A stretch of 64,000 nucleotides of DNA, from contig NZ_LNBY01000019.1 of NCBI RefSeq assembly GCF_001542855.1, forward strand, positions 44,289 through 108,288. The letters are read 5' to 3'. The notes beneath the pieces are model-generated. The model had not been told where the DNA came from. It did no database searches and saw only the letters and a program-made list of their open reading frames with translations. Below, piece after piece: positions 23,342 to 33,871 of the stretch. This DNA comes from Erythrobacter sp. AP23. Its GTDB lineage: Bacteria > Pseudomonadota > Alphaproteobacteria > Sphingomonadales > Sphingomonadaceae. The first letter of the stretch is position 1. Each line of letters starts with the position of its first letter. The position numbers and the translations under genes were made by a program.

Positions 23342-24061
23342 GTGGAAGCTGAGCCTGTGACCGATGCAGCCCCCCTTGCGGTCTTCGGTGCCGGAGGAAA
23401 GACCGGCACGGAAATATTGCGCCATGCGGTCCGCAAGGGCATCGCGGTACGAGCGTTCGAACACACCCTGCCCGAACCATCGGACAGGGTCGACAATGTC
23501 GAGTATTTCCAGTGCGACGTTCTCAATGACGACTTCAGCAGCGAGCTTGAAGGTTGTCGTGCGGTCATTTCCGCACTCGGTATAGGGTTCAGTCCATCCA
23601 CGACGATCGATCCGCCTCCGCTTTACACGGAGGGAACCCGCAGGCTGGTGGAAGCGATGTCGACGACCGGCATTTCCCGGATCGTCGTGATATCGGCGGC
23701 GTTTGTAGAGCCGCAACCCAGCGTTCCTGCATGGTTCGAGCTCACGGCAAGACCAGCCTTGCACAATATTCTCGAACAGATGCGCGCCATGGAAGATCTT
23801 CTGGAGCGCGCGAAAGGCCTGAAATGGACGGCTGCGCGACCGGGCTGGCTCCTCGACGAACCCTATACGGGTGAAGCCGTCATTACCGACGAGCGTCTTG
23901 CCGAGGGTTGCTTTCGTTGCAGGCACGCCGACCTCGCGGCAGCCATGCTCGAATTCGTCTGCGAGAACACCTGGGTCAACGCTAAACCCGCTATCGCCCG
24001 GCCAGAAGCAGACCGCTTCGAGAACGTCTCGGCGCTCAAAGCCGAATTCGGGATCGACTAG
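23342..24061 (+). CDS. NmrA-like NAD(P)-binding protein
   Basis: 239-residue protein with an atypical short-chain dehydrogenase fold. The dinucleotide motif is AVFGAGGKTGTEILRHA at the N-terminus, followed by RAFEHTLPEP, a YFQCDVLNDD segment, and AVISALGIG. No Tyr-x3-Lys catalytic pair was seen, so it may be a redox sensor or an isomerase-like member rather than a classical reductase. It starts at a GTG (23342) with GAGG about ten bases upstream. It follows the terminator-like hairpin and precedes the MBL-rhodanese gene; function in metal stress is unclear. Confidence 0.82.
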   Translation: MEAEPVTDAAPLAVFGAGGKTGTEILRHAVRKGIAVRAFEHTLPEPSDRVDNVEYFQCDVLNDDFSSELEGCRAVISALGIGFSPSTTIDPPPLYTEGTRRLVEAMSTTGISRIVVISAAFVEPQPSVPAWFELTARPALHNILEQMRAMEDLLERAKGLKWTAARPGWLLDEPYTGEAVITDERLAEGCFRCRHADLAAAMLEFVCENTWVNAKPAIARPEADRFENVSALKAEFGID

Positions 24062-24104
24062 ATCGACGCGGGCTCGCGGAAACACTCTAACGACGAGGCA
24101 AAAC

Positions 24105-25454
24105 ATGCTGCTCGAGAAGATAAAGACCCCCGGCCTCTCCCACCTTTCCTATCTGATTGGTTCGCAGGGCAAGGCAGCGGTCATCGATCCGCGCCGGGAC
24201 TGCGAGATTTATGTCGAGCGTGCCCGCGCCGAAGGGCTGGAGATCACGCATATCTTCGAAACGCACAGGAATGAGGATCTCATCACGGGATCGCCGGTAT
24301 TGGCCAAAATGACCGGTGCCCGCGTTCTGCACGGTCCAAACCCTGCGGACGAGATTGTTTTCGCCGACACCGCGCGAGAGGGCGACGTTTTCGAGATCGG
24401 GAAGTTGCGGATTTCGGTGCTCGAAACTCCCGGTCACACCGACGATCATCTCGCCTTCGTCCTCCATGACGACGATTTTCCCGAAGGACCGGTCGGCGTG
24501 TTCACCGGCGATGCGCTCTTCGTTGGCGACGTCGGACGCACCGATTTCTATCCCGAGCGCGCGCGGGAGGTCGCGGGCCTCCTGTACGATTCACTGCAGA
24601 AGATTTGCGGTCTGGGTGACCAGGCGATCATTTACCCCGCGCATGGAGCAGGCTCGGTCTGCGGTTCGGGAATGGCGAACCGGGAATTCTCGACCATAGG
24701 CCACGAACGTCGCAACAATCCGCGGCTCCAGATAGCCGATCGCGAGGAATTCATCGAGGCGAAGCTCGCCGAGCATCATTACCAGCCACCCTATTTCAGA
24801 CTGATGGAGCGTCTGAATGTCGAGGGAACATCTCCTGCGCCACGGATCCTGCGACCAAAACGTCTCATGCTCTCGGACATCCGCGAAATCGACGCCGACC
24901 ATGTCGTCGACGTGCGGGATCCGCTTGCATACGCAAGCGGGCATCTGCCTGGTTCGATATGCCTTCCGGTCGGCATGATTTCGGCGTTTGCGGGCTGGTT
25001 CATCAGGGAGGGTGAAACAATCGCCCTCGTCGGATCGGCGGAAGACCAGCTGGCTTCGGCCATGACGCACCTTGTGAGGATCGGGCTCGACTCGATCGTC
25101 GGCGGCTATGTCGGTATCGTGCCGGCTGCAGCGCAAGGAATGAAGATGGCGAGCCTTCCGATGATCGGGACGAACGAGGTTCAGGATCGTCTCGAGCGCA
25201 AGCGCGACGACTGGACCTTGCTCGATGTGCGTGACCTCGATGAGCGGCGCAGCGGCGCGATCGAGGGATCGGACCACATCTACGTGGGCGAGCTCAATTC
25301 CCGCTTCGCCGAGCTCGATCGCGAACGCGCCTATTCCGTCATGTGTGCCAGTGGAATGCGTGCGAGTGTGGCGGCGGGCTGGCTGCAAAGCAAAGGATTT
25401 GGCAAGCTCGATATATATCTGGGCTCGATGGGTGCCTGGCAGCACGCGTCGTGA
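24105..25454 (+). CDS. MBL-fold/rhodanese fusion with altered metal site
   Basis: 449-residue protein combining an N-terminal metallo-beta-lactamase fold (about 1-250) with two rhodanese domains (about 255-345 and 355-449). It resembles persulfide dioxygenase-rhodanese fusions. The MBL zinc motif, THxHxDH in the family, reads THRNED-L here: the second and third histidines are lost. ETPGHTDDH and FTGDALFVGDVGRTD remain. The first rhodanese lacks a Cys; the second has CASGMRA with the catalytic Cys. A THRNED variant is known from some relatives and may be a distinct branch. The start at 24105 has GAGG upstream. Sulfur handling under metal stress is inferred. Confidence 0.85.
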   Translation: MLLEKIKTPGLSHLSYLIGSQGKAAVIDPRRDCEIYVERARAEGLEITHIFETHRNEDLITGSPVLAKMTGARVLHGPNPADEIVFADTAREGDVFEIGKLRISVLETPGHTDDHLAFVLHDDDFPEGPVGVFTGDALFVGDVGRTDFYPERAREVAGLLYDSLQKICGLGDQAIIYPAHGAGSVCGSGMANREFSTIGHERRNNPRLQIADREEFIEAKLAEHHYQPPYFRLMERLNVEGTSPAPRILRPKRLMLSDIREIDADHVVDVRDPLAYASGHLPGSICLPVGMISAFAGWFIREGETIALVGSAEDQLASAMTHLVRIGLDSIVGGYVGIVPAAAQGMKMASLPMIGTNEVQDRLERKRDDWTLLDVRDLDERRSGAIEGSDHIYVGELNSRFAELDRERAYSVMCASGMRASVAAGWLQSKGFGKLDIYLGSMGAWQHAS

Positions 25455-25516
25455 TGAACCATCGCACCCGATGCGAGGTCCTTGTCTTGCGCTCTTCAAA
25501 GCTTTACGCTTTTTTT

Positions 25517-25873
25517 ATGCGAGTCTTGCGCACCCTTGGACTGCTACTGATCGCCTGCGGGCTGTTCGTCCAGTCGGCAGCGCATGCATCTGCCCTGCCT
25601 CAGGCGGTCGATGCAGGCAAACCGGCCTGCGCCGAGATGGAGATGATGGCGGGCGCAGCTTCCATGGACGATCATGACGGCGTGCCTTGCAAGAACCTTC
25701 GGCTGGATTGTCTCGTGGCATTCGGCTGCATCCCGCCCCTCGTTCCAGGGGGTGATTCGACCCTGGTCGGTGAAATACCGGCGCAGGCTTCTCAGTTCAG
25801 CAGATTAGTCTCCAATTCGCTCGCGGCCCCAAGGCTGGGGCCAGAACCGCCACCTCCGCAATTTCCGGCATGA
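25517..25873 (+). CDS. Small secreted Cys/Met-rich protein ahead of cusCBA
   Basis: 118-residue secreted protein: signal peptide (1-27, ending AHA), then Cys/Met-rich segments KPACAEMEMMAGAASMDDHDG and CKNLRLDCLVAFGC, and a Pro-rich tail. Four cysteines and several Met and His suggest metal binding. Small proteins of this type are common just upstream of heavy-metal RND operons, as for the gene at 51774. The ATG at 25517 follows a T run; another possible start at 25454 overlaps the previous stop (TGATG). No named family. Confidence 0.7.
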   Translation: MRVLRTLGLLLIACGLFVQSAAHASALPQAVDAGKPACAEMEMMAGAASMDDHDGVPCKNLRLDCLVAFGCIPPLVPGGDSTLVGEIPAQASQFSRLVSNSLAAPRLGPEPPPPQFPA

Positions 25874-25988
25874 CCCGCGTGCAGGCATAAGCCTGTGCGC
25901 TCCTGCCTCTGGATGGACGACCTGCGCTCGATGCGGGCCGGTGATCCGGAACGCGTGTCTGACGCGCTCCTTTTGCGGATGAACGATC

Positions 25989-27224
25989 ATGCAACGAATT
26001 ACTTGGACCGCGATTCCGGTCCTGCTGGCCCTCGCGCCGGCGAGTAATGCCCAGTCGGTGGGCTATGAAGAAGCTTTGCGAGCAGCAACGAGCGACCAGC
26101 CCCAGGTTCGCACAAGCGAGCTGCGACTGGACGCCCGGCGCGAGATCGCCGACGCTGCCGATGAACTGCCCGATCCGCGCCTTCGCGCGGGCATCCAGAA
26201 CCTGCCGGTAAGCGGGCCGGCTGCGTTCGAGCTGGGTCGCCAGCTCCCTACGCAAATCCAAGTCGGTATCGAACAGGAGATTCCCAATCTCGCGAAACGT
26301 CGGGCCCGGTTCGGAATGGCGGACGCCGACATCGACCTTGCCGCAGCACAATTGCGTCAGACCCGTTACAGGGTACGCGTCGGAGCAGGAATGGCATGGA
26401 TTTCGTTGGCTTATGCCCAACGGGCTCTGACCGTCGCCGACGATGCACTTGCTGAAATCGAGGGGCTCGTACCACTCGCGCGCAGTGCTGTCGCCGCCGG
26501 TTCGGCCAGACCCGCCGAAAGTCTGGAAATACGCCGTGCCGTGCTCGAAGTCGAGGATATGCGGACCAGGATCGAGGCCGACCGAGAGGCCGCTCAGGCC
26601 ATGCTGTCGCGCTATACCGCTCTGCCGACCGCCACCGCGACCGGAACCATCCCTTCGGCCGATCTCGATCCCGAAGGTTTGCGGGCCATGCTTCAAAGCA
26701 ATCCGGAGCTCGTCGTGGCGCTTGCGCAGGTCCGCCAAGCGGAAGCGAGAAGCGATCTTGCCCGATCGGAAAGGCGTCCGGATTTCGGCGTCAATGTGAG
26801 CTATGGACGGCGCGATCCCGATTTTGGCGATGCAATCTCGGTGATGGGTTCGATCACGCTCCCGATTTTCGCGGACCGGCGCCAAAACCCGCGTATAGCC
26901 GCCGCCGAAGCCGAAGCGGCTGCGGCACAGTCGGCCAGAGCCGATCGGCTGCGTGAACTCGAAGCCCGGTTCGAAACCGATCTCGCGGCATGGCGCAGCG
27001 CTTATCGACAATGGCAGCGCGCGACCGACGAATTGCTTCCCCTTGCCGAAAGCCGCGTGGACCTCGAGCGCGCGAGCTTTGCCGCGGGCCGCGCGGAACT
27101 GCTCGACGTCATCGACGCCATCAAAACGCTCGCCGTGCTGCGGGTGGACATTCTGCAACGCGAGGAAGCGACCGTCGAAGCCGCCGCGAACCTGCGACTG
27201 ACCTATGGGGAGTATGGCCGATGA
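25989..27224 (+). CDS. cusC: CusC-like outer-membrane channel (TolC family)
   Basis: 411-residue outer-membrane efflux protein with signal peptide (1-21, ending SNAQ) and two long TolC-type helical repeats: EALRAATSDQPQVRTSELRL, a FELGRQLPTQIQVGIEQEIPNLAKRRAR beta region, DLARSERRPDFGVNVSYGRRDPDFG and MGSITLPIFADRRQNPRI. It forms the outer-membrane exit of the tripartite pump encoded next. No lipobox. The stop overlaps the cusB start by four bases. Confidence 0.9.
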   Translation: MQRITWTAIPVLLALAPASNAQSVGYEEALRAATSDQPQVRTSELRLDARREIADAADELPDPRLRAGIQNLPVSGPAAFELGRQLPTQIQVGIEQEIPNLAKRRARFGMADADIDLAAAQLRQTRYRVRVGAGMAWISLAYAQRALTVADDALAEIEGLVPLARSAVAAGSARPAESLEIRRAVLEVEDMRTRIEADREAAQAMLSRYTALPTATATGTIPSADLDPEGLRAMLQSNPELVVALAQVRQAEARSDLARSERRPDFGVNVSYGRRDPDFGDAISVMGSITLPIFADRRQNPRIAAAEAEAAAAQSARADRLRELEARFETDLAAWRSAYRQWQRATDELLPLAESRVDLERASFAAGRAELLDVIDAIKTLAVLRVDILQREEATVEAAANLRLTYGEYGR

Positions 27225-28729
27225 GAGCCGCAATGGGAGCCGCGTGGGACAGGCTGTCGCCGCGCCAGAAATCCTGGACGATGGCAGGCACGGTCGCGCT
27301 CATCAGTCTTGCCGCCGGCTATGGTCTCTCGCAGCTCGGCGAAGGCCAGGGTGGTGCAAGCGACGCGGGCGGCAGTGCGACCGAATGCGAGGAGGTCCTT
27401 TACTGGTACGACCCGATGGTGCCGGGGCAGCACTTCGACGAGCCGGGCAATTCGCCCTTCATGGATATGCAGCTGGTGCCCAAGTGCGCGGGCGAGGAGG
27501 CCACTGCAGGCGTCAGGATAGATCCCGGCCTGGTGCAGAATTTCGGCATCCGCACCACTGAAGCCGAGTACGGCGTCCTCGAGCCGGAAATAACCGTCAC
27601 AGGCGTTCTGGCCTACAACGAACGCGACGTCGCGATCGTCCAGCCACGTGCCGGAGGCTATGTACAAAGAACCTACGGCCGCGCGCCCGACGATGTCGTT
27701 GGACGGGGCGCGCCGCTCGCGGATATCCTGGTTCCCGAATGGGGCGGAGCGCAGCAGGAGTATCTGGCCGTCCTGAACAGCGGTGATGAAGAACTTGCGC
27801 AGGCCATGCGCGAACGCATGCGCCTTTTGGGCATGCCTCCAGGCCTGATCTCATCGGTAGGGCGCAATGGACGTCCGCAGTCCACGATCACCGTTACCGC
27901 GCCGATTGGAGGTGCCATCACATCGCTCGGCGTGCGTCCGGGAATGACAGTCATGGCCGGACAGACGCTCGCCGAGATAACCGGTTTCTCACCGATCTGG
28001 CTCGAAGCCGCGGTGCCTGAAACGCAGGCGGCGAATGTACGCGTCGGGCAACCTGTCAGCGCGACGCTGACCGCATTCCCCGAGGAACGCTTCTCCGGAC
28101 CCATTGTCGCTATCCTGCCGAGCGCGGAGGATGCAAGCCGTACGATCACCGTTCGTGCGCAACTGCCCAATGCATCCGGTCGCCTCAAGCCGGGCATGTT
28201 CGCACAGGTCTCGCTGACCCCGGACACACGCCGCGCGCTGCTGGTGCCGTCCGAAGCCGTTATCAGGACCGGACGTCGAACCATCGTGATGGTGAAGCAG
28301 GACGAGGGCGGTTTCATGCCCGCCGAGGTCCGGATCGGCCGCGAAGCGGGTGGCAGGACCGAGGTTCTGGCCGGTCTGTCGGCCGGCGAACAGGTCGTGA
28401 CATCGGGTCAGTTCCTGCTCGATTCCGAAGCAAGCCTTACCGGACTCGACGTCCGTCCGGTCGATCAGGCAGATGACGCTTCCACCGGCGGCGAGGACGA
28501 ACCAGCGACCTTCGGTGCCACCGGCACGATCCAGTCGATCGCCAATGGTTCGGTGACGCTGCGGCATGGTCCTGTGCCCCGGCTCGATTGGCCCGCGATG
28601 ACCATGACCTTCCGCACGAAGAGCGCGGCGCAAATGCGCGGGCTCGAGACGGGAGACAGGGTGCGCTTCACCTTCACCCAGCAGGATGCCGGCCCCCGGA
28701 TCGAGTCTATCACGAGGGCCGGACAATGA
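27221..28729 (+). CDS. cusB: CusB-like periplasmic adaptor with HMBD and CusF-type domains
   Basis: 502-residue membrane-fusion protein. Order: N-terminal anchor helix (about 18-37), heavy-metal binding domain (59-90, YWYDPMVPG...MDMQLVPKC), the adaptor core with [18 protein letters not shown] (lipoyl-like half) and an hairpin region, beta-barrel and membrane-proximal parts ([10 protein letters not shown]), and a C-terminal CusF-like domain (about 425-500) with [18 protein letters not shown], the H, W, M and M of the Cu(I) site. Having both metal-binding domains fused to one adaptor is longer than E. coli CusB (about 400 residues). A separate cusF lies downstream too. Confidence 0.93.
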   Translation: MRAAMGAAWDRLSPRQKSWTMAGTVALISLAAGYGLSQLGEGQGGASDAGGSATECEEVLYWYDPMVPGQHFDEPGNSPFMDMQLVPKCAGEEATAGVRIDPGLVQNFGIRTTEAEYGVLEPEITVTGVLAYNERDVAIVQPRAGGYVQRTYGRAPDDVVGRGAPLADILVPEWGGAQQEYLAVLNSGDEELAQAMRERMRLLGMPPGLISSVGRNGRPQSTITVTAPIGGAITSLGVRPGMTVMAGQTLAEITGFSPIWLEAAVPETQAANVRVGQPVSATLTAFPEERFSGPIVAILPSAEDASRTITVRAQLPNASGRLKPGMFAQVSLTPDTRRALLVPSEAVIRTGRRTIVMVKQDEGGFMPAEVRIGREAGGRTEVLAGLSAGEQVVTSGQFLLDSEASLTGLDVRPVDQADDASTGGEDEPATFGATGTIQSIANGSVTLRHGPVPRLDWPAMTMTFRTKSAAQMRGLETGDRVRFTFTQQDAGPRIESITRAGQ

Positions 28730-31700
28730 TTGCTCGGATAATTGATGCCTCGATCGCCAACCGCCTGTTTATCGTTCTCGCCGCCGTCGCGGTAACGCTG
28801 GCCGGTTTCTGGGCGGTGCGCACGACGCCGGTCGACGCGTTGCCCGATCTGTCCGATGTGCAGGTTGTGGTCCGGTCAAACTATCCGGGGCAGGCCCCCC
28901 GGATCGTCGAGGACCAAGTCACCTACCCCCTGGCAACGACCATGCTTTCGGTGCCGGGGGCGAAAACCGTCCGCGGCTACTCGATGTTCGGCGACAGCTA
29001 TGTCTATATCATCTTCGAGGACGGTACCGACCTCTACTGGGCGCGATCGCGTGTGCTCGAATATCTCAACCAGGTGCAGGTCCGCCTGCCCGATGGCGTG
29101 ACGAGCACGCTCGGCCCCGATGCCACCGGGGTAGGGTGGATCTACGAATATGCGCTGATCGATCGCAGCGGCGGACACGACCTTGCCGGACTGCGCAGCC
29201 TGCAGGACTGGTTCCTGCGCTACGAGCTCAAGACAATCCCCGGCATTGCCGAGGTCGCCAGCGTCGGAGGAATGGTCAAGCAATACCAGGTCGTGCTCGA
29301 GCCTTACCGGATGGCCTCGCTCGGCGTGACTCACGCCGAGATCGTGAGCGCAATCCAGTCCGCCAACCAGGAAGCGGGCGGCTCGATCGTCGAGATGGGC
29401 GAAGCCGAATATATGGTCCGTGCCTCGGGTTATCTCGGCGACCTCGACGATTTCAGGGCGATCCCGCTGCGCGCGGTGAGCGGCGGCGTTCCGGTCACGC
29501 TGGGCGACGTAGCGACGATCCAGGTCGGCCCCGAACTGCGCCGAGGCATCGCCGAGCTCAATGGCGAAGGCGAGGTTGCCGGCGGCATCATCGTCCTGCG
29601 CCAGGGTGCGGATGCAAGAAGCGCAATACAGGCCGTCGAACAGAAACTCGACGACTTGCAGGCAAGCCTTCCCGAAGGCGTCGAGATCGTCACGACCTAC
29701 GATCGCTCTCAGCTCATCGATGCGTCTATAGAGAACCTCACCACGAAGCTCATCGAAGAGTTTATCGTCGTGGCGCTCGTATGCGCGCTGTTCCTCTGGC
29801 ACGCGCGCTCGGCACTTGTCGCCATCATCACCCTGCCTTTGGGCGTGCTCGCGGCCTTCATCGTGATGCGCATCCAGGGCGTCAATGCCAACATCATGTC
29901 GCTGGGTGGAATAGCCATCGCGGTCGGTGCGATGGTCGATGCCGCCGTCGTCATGATTGAGAACGCGCACAAGCATCTCGAGCGATGGGAACACGAGAAT
30001 CCCGATACCGTGCTCGCGGTGAAGGAACGCTGGCGGATCATCGCCGATGCATCGAAGGAAGTGGGACCGGCGTTGTTCTTCAGTCTGCTGATCATTACGC
30101 TGTCGTTCCTACCGGTCTTCACCCTGCAGGCGCAGGAAGGGCGGTTGTTCGCTCCGCTCGCTTTCACCAAGACCTATGCCATGGCGGCCGCGGCCATTCT
30201 GTCGGTAACGCTGGTGCCGGTAATGATGGGATGGCTGATCCGTGGGAAGATCCCTTCGGAGGATTCCAATTTTCTCAACCGCTGGCTGACGAAAATCTAT
30301 CGTCCGGGGCTCGACTGGGTCATGCGGCGCCCAAAGGCAACGCTGGTGATCGCGGCGCTGATCTTCCTGACCACCGCGATCCCCTTCACCCGGCTTGGCG
30401 GCGAGTTCCTCCCGCCGCTCGATGAAGGCGATTTGCTTTATATGCCGAGCGCGCTGCCCGGCCTCTCCCCCGGCGAGGCTTCGGCGCTGCTGCAGCGCAC
30501 CGATCGCCTGATCAAGTCGGTCCCCGAGGTGGAAACGGTGTTCGGCAAGGCGGGGCGCGCCGATACAGCGACGGATCCGGCTCCCCTGACGATGTTCGAA
30601 ACGACGATCCGCTTCAAGCCGCGCGAGGAGTGGCGCGAGGGAATGACGCCCGATCTGCTGGTCGAGGAACTTGACCGGGTCGTCCAGGTGCCGGGCCTCG
30701 CCAATGTCTGGGTGCCGCCGATCCGCAACCGGATCGACATGCTCGCGACCGGGATCAAGAGCCCGATCGGGGTCAAGGTTTCAGGCGACGATCTCGATCA
30801 ACTCGAACGCGTTGCACTCGATGTGGAGCGTATCGCCAAGACCGTGCCTGGCGTGAGTTCCGCCCTGGCCGAGCGGCTGTCGGGCGGTCGGTATGTCGAT
30901 GTCGATATCGACCGGATGGCGGCCGCGCGATACGGGCTCAACATTGCCGACATCCAGCAGATCGTCTCTGGTGCAGTTGGCGGTGCCAATGTCGCACGGA
31001 CCGTCGAGGGGCTGGCGCGCTATCCGATCAATGTGCGCTATCCCCGCGAAATCAGGGACAGCGTCGAGGAACTCAGGGCCTTGCCGGTTCTGACGCCGTC
31101 CGGCCAACAGATCACGCTTGGCACTGTCGCCCGTATCGCCGTCAGCGACGGTCCGCCCATGCTCAAGAGCGAACAGGGCCGACTGACCAGCTACATCTAC
31201 GTCGACGTCCGGGGCCGCGATCTTACCTCGGTGGTCGCCGATCTGCAGGAGGTCGTCGCCGCGGGTGTCGATCTTCCTGCCGGCGTCAGCCTGTCCTATG
31301 CGGGCCAGTTCGAATATCTGACGCGCGCATATGAGCGACTGAAGGTCGTGGTTCCCGCGACGCTCGCGATCATCTTCCTGCTGCTATATCTCATTTTCCG
31401 GCGCTGGGACGAAGCCTTGCTGATCATGGGCACGCTGCCCTTCGCGCTGACGGGCGGATACTGGTTGCTCTATCTGATGGGCTACAACCAGTCGGTGGCG
31501 ACTGCGGTCGGTTTCATCGCGCTTGCCGGCGTCTCCGCCGAATTCGGTGTGGTGATGCTGATCTACCTGAAAGCCGCACTGGAGCGGCGGCGCGGTGATC
31601 TGAGCGCCGAAGAAGTAGACGAGGCCATCCGGGAAGGCGCGCTCCTGCGCGTGCGGCCCAAGGCGATGACCGTCGCAGTCATCCTTGCCGGTCTCTTTCC

Positions 31701-31884
31701 GATCCTGATCGGCACGGGCGCGGGCTCGGAAGTCATGAGCCGCATCGCCGCGCCGATGGTCGGCGGCATGATCACCGCCCCGCTCCTGTCCATGTTCCTG
31801 CTTCCCGCCGCTTATCTGTTGTTGCGGCGCCCCCGTCCGGAAAAACCGGCCAATTCTCAAGGAGAAGAAGAATGCGTACCCTAA
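28726..31884 (+). CDS. cusA: CusA-like heavy-metal RND pump
   Basis: 1052-residue inner-membrane HME-RND transporter that exports Cu(I)/Ag(I) with proton antiport. Seen: N-terminal [22 protein letters not shown], the porter segment [20 protein letters not shown], the pore-domain block [19 protein letters not shown] seen in CusA, and the helix 4 proton-relay region [20 protein letters not shown] with Asp and Glu. Met residues at positions expected for the CusA methionine ladder are present but not counted. The length and motif order are complete. It starts in a four-base overlap with cusB. Confidence 0.94.
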   Translation: MIARIIDASIANRLFIVLAAVAVTLAGFWAVRTTPVDALPDLSDVQVVVRSNYPGQAPRIVEDQVTYPLATTMLSVPGAKTVRGYSMFGDSYVYIIFEDGTDLYWARSRVLEYLNQVQVRLPDGVTSTLGPDATGVGWIYEYALIDRSGGHDLAGLRSLQDWFLRYELKTIPGIAEVASVGGMVKQYQVVLEPYRMASLGVTHAEIVSAIQSANQEAGGSIVEMGEAEYMVRASGYLGDLDDFRAIPLRAVSGGVPVTLGDVATIQVGPELRRGIAELNGEGEVAGGIIVLRQGADARSAIQAVEQKLDDLQASLPEGVEIVTTYDRSQLIDASIENLTTKLIEEFIVVALVCALFLWHARSALVAIITLPLGVLAAFIVMRIQGVNANIMSLGGIAIAVGAMVDAAVVMIENAHKHLERWEHENPDTVLAVKERWRIIADASKEVGPALFFSLLIITLSFLPVFTLQAQEGRLFAPLAFTKTYAMAAAAILSVTLVPVMMGWLIRGKIPSEDSNFLNRWLTKIYRPGLDWVMRRPKATLVIAALIFLTTAIPFTRLGGEFLPPLDEGDLLYMPSALPGLSPGEASALLQRTDRLIKSVPEVETVFGKAGRADTATDPAPLTMFETTIRFKPREEWREGMTPDLLVEELDRVVQVPGLANVWVPPIRNRIDMLATGIKSPIGVKVSGDDLDQLERVALDVERIAKTVPGVSSALAERLSGGRYVDVDIDRMAAARYGLNIADIQQIVSGAVGGANVARTVEGLARYPINVRYPREIRDSVEELRALPVLTPSGQQITLGTVARIAVSDGPPMLKSEQGRLTSYIYVDVRGRDLTSVVADLQEVVAAGVDLPAGVSLSYAGQFEYLTRAYERLKVVVPATLAIIFLLLYLIFRRWDEALLIMGTLPFALTGGYWLLYLMGYNQSVATAVGFIALAGVSAEFGVVMLIYLKAALERRRGDLSAEEVDEAIREGALLRVRPKAMTVAVILAGLFPILIGTGAGSEVMSRIAAPMVGGMITAPLLSMFLLPAAYLLLRRPRPEKPANSQGEEECVP

Positions 31885-32258
31885 CCTACATAATCCTGCT
31901 CGCGGCACCGCTGGCGCTTGCAGCCTGCGATGCTGCGGACGATACCTCCGAGACCATGATGCCTGACGAAATGGCGAACTCGGACAGTATGCCCATGTCA
32001 GGCGAAATGCCGATGGCGGAGGAGACCGGCGGCGAGCAGAGCGCCAGCGCGGAGGGAACGGTTACAGCCATCGATCCCGAGGCGGGCACCGTGACCATCG
32101 AGCATAGTCCGGTCGAAAGTATCGGATGGCCGGCAATGACCATGGCCTTCGAAGCCGACGCGCAGATCCTCGAACAGGTCAGTATCGGTGAGGGAATAGC
32201 CTTCGAATTTCGTACTGGAACCGAAGGCAGTGTCGTTACCTCGGTGACGCCGCGATAG
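31872..32258 (+). CDS. cusF: CusF-like periplasmic copper chaperone
   Basis: 128-residue protein: lipoprotein-like signal (LALAACDA), a Met-rich linker ([20 protein letters not shown]), then a small beta-barrel CusF domain with [20 protein letters not shown]. The His, Trp and two Met of the known Cu(I)/Ag(I) site are conserved. CusF passes copper to CusB. The gene overlaps the cusA 3' end by 13 bases. A near-copy of the domain is fused to CusB in this operon. Confidence 0.92.
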   Translation: MRTLTYIILLAAPLALAACDAADDTSETMMPDEMANSDSMPMSGEMPMAEETGGEQSASAEGTVTAIDPEAGTVTIEHSPVESIGWPAMTMAFEADAQILEQVSIGEGIAFEFRTGTEGSVVTSVTPR

Positions 32259-32266
32259 AAAAATAA

Positions 32267-32300
32267 GTGGGAGGTGCTCGGTCGCGCCGGCGCCTCCCAC
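32267..32300 (+). terminator. Hairpin between cusF and the multicopper oxidase gene
   Basis: GTGGGAGGTGC pairs with GCGCCTCCCAC (one G-T pair) with a 12-base loop, just after the cusF stop. No T run follows and the next ribosome binding site is 10 bases away, so it may be a partial terminator or an mRNA processing element. Confidence 0.45.
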
Positions 32301-32316
32301 GCCAAAGCAGGTGAAT

Positions 32317-33858
32317 ATGCCAGGTATCGACAGGCCCAACTTTCAGGATCGCCGCGACTTCATGAAGAGCGTCGGCCTCGCGGCGACGAGTTTCGCGGTG
32401 CTGCCGCTAGTGGGTTGCGACACGCAAAGTAGGATGTCGCTCGATCGATCAGGCGCTAGCAATCCCCTCGCCATACCTGAGCTACAGGCAGGAACCATCG
32501 AACGGGGGGAGCGTGTCTTTCGCCTGTCCCTGACATCGGGCGAGAAAGACTTCGTGCCTGGCACTCCGTCTCCGACAATCGGTATCGACGCATCCTATCT
32601 CGGACCGACCCTCGAAATGCGTCGCGGCGAACAGGTTCGATTTCACATCGACAACAAGCTTGCCGAAGATGCGACCGTCCACTGGCATGGCTTCGAACTT
32701 CCCGCCACCGCGGATGGCGGGCCGCACCAGCTCGTGCGGCCCGGCGAGCGCTGGAGCCCGTCCTTCGAAATACGCCAGCGCGCGTCGCTATACTGGTATC
32801 ATTCGCATTTACATCAGCGGGCGGGACCACAGGTCTATGCCGGTCTCGCAGCCCCGATCTACGTGCGCGACGAGGAAGAGGATCGCCTCGATCTGCCGAG
32901 CCGGTACGGTGTGGATGACATACCGCTCATCGTGCAGGATCGCGTGATCGACAGCTCGGGCCGCCTCGTTTACCCGCTCAACATGCACTCGCGGATGATG
33001 GGAGTGCTGGGCGAGCACATCTATGTGAACGGAACGGCCAATGCCGTTTTCGACGGCGCCGCCGGCCCGCTGCGCCTGCGGCTTCTCAATGGATCGAATG
33101 CGCGGTTCTACACCTTCTCGCTCGAAGGTGATCGTCCGATGCAACTCATCGCAAGCGATGGCGGCCTGCTTGCCGCACCCCGGAAGGTTCGAAGTCTTAC
33201 CCTTGCCCCAGGCGAACGCGCACAAGTGATCGTCGACCTTTCCGAAGGGCGCCCGCTGCGCCTGAATGCCAGCAGTCCTGATAACGCCATGGGAATGATG
33301 GCCGGAGAAGGCGGGGGTATGATGGACGGCGGAATGATGGGAAACCGGACCGGTCGCGAGAGGCAGGGCCGCACCTTTTCGATCCTCGATATGCGTCCCT
33401 CCGGCGCGTCGACTTCAGTTATGCTTCCGCCCACCCTGGCCGCGCTTGCCGCGCCGGACCCCTCGCTCGCCGTTCGCAGCCGCCGTTTCGTGCTCGATAT
33501 GGGCATGATGGGTCGAGGCATGTCGATCAACGGCGAGACCATGGACATGGACGTCATCAATCAACGCGTACCGGTGGGTCAGTGGGAAATATGGGAAATC
33601 GCTAACGCTTCGATGATGGCGCATCCCTTTCATATTCATAACGTGCAGTTCCGCTTGCTCGACCGGGACGGTCGGCCTCCGCGGGCGGAAGAGGCGGGCT
33701 TCAAGGACACCGTTATCGTCAACCCGCGTGAACAGGTCAGGCTGCTGTTGCGGTTTGAAGAGAATACCGATCCCGACAATCCCTACATGTATCACTGTCA
33801 TATCCTCGAGCACGAGGACGCAGGCATGATGGGGCAGTTCGTGGTCACGGCCAATTAG
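32317..33858 (+). CDS. Multicopper oxidase (CueO-like)
   Basis: 513-residue periplasmic oxidase. The N-terminus has a Tat-like region ([25 protein letters not shown]). The copper motifs are [22 protein letters not shown] and [14 protein letters not shown], with an axial Met ligand. A Met/Gly-rich insert (about residues 325-350, [17 protein letters not shown]) sits before domain 3, as in CueO where such a loop binds Cu(I). It differs from CopA in size and in the short insert. The ATG at 32317 (behind GCAGG) is preferred over the GTG at 32311. It oxidises Cu(I) to Cu(II) by family knowledge. Confidence 0.9.
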   Translation: MPGIDRPNFQDRRDFMKSVGLAATSFAVLPLVGCDTQSRMSLDRSGASNPLAIPELQAGTIERGERVFRLSLTSGEKDFVPGTPSPTIGIDASYLGPTLEMRRGEQVRFHIDNKLAEDATVHWHGFELPATADGGPHQLVRPGERWSPSFEIRQRASLYWYHSHLHQRAGPQVYAGLAAPIYVRDEEEDRLDLPSRYGVDDIPLIVQDRVIDSSGRLVYPLNMHSRMMGVLGEHIYVNGTANAVFDGAAGPLRLRLLNGSNARFYTFSLEGDRPMQLIASDGGLLAAPRKVRSLTLAPGERAQVIVDLSEGRPLRLNASSPDNAMGMMAGEGGGMMDGGMMGNRTGRERQGRTFSILDMRPSGASTSVMLPPTLAALAAPDPSLAVRSRRFVLDMGMMGRGMSINGETMDMDVINQRVPVGQWEIWEIANASMMAHPFHIHNVQFRLLDRDGRPPRAEEAGFKDTVIVNPREQVRLLLRFEENTDPDNPYMYHCHILEHEDAGMMGQFVVTAN

Positions 33859-33871
33859 GGGAGAACGACAG

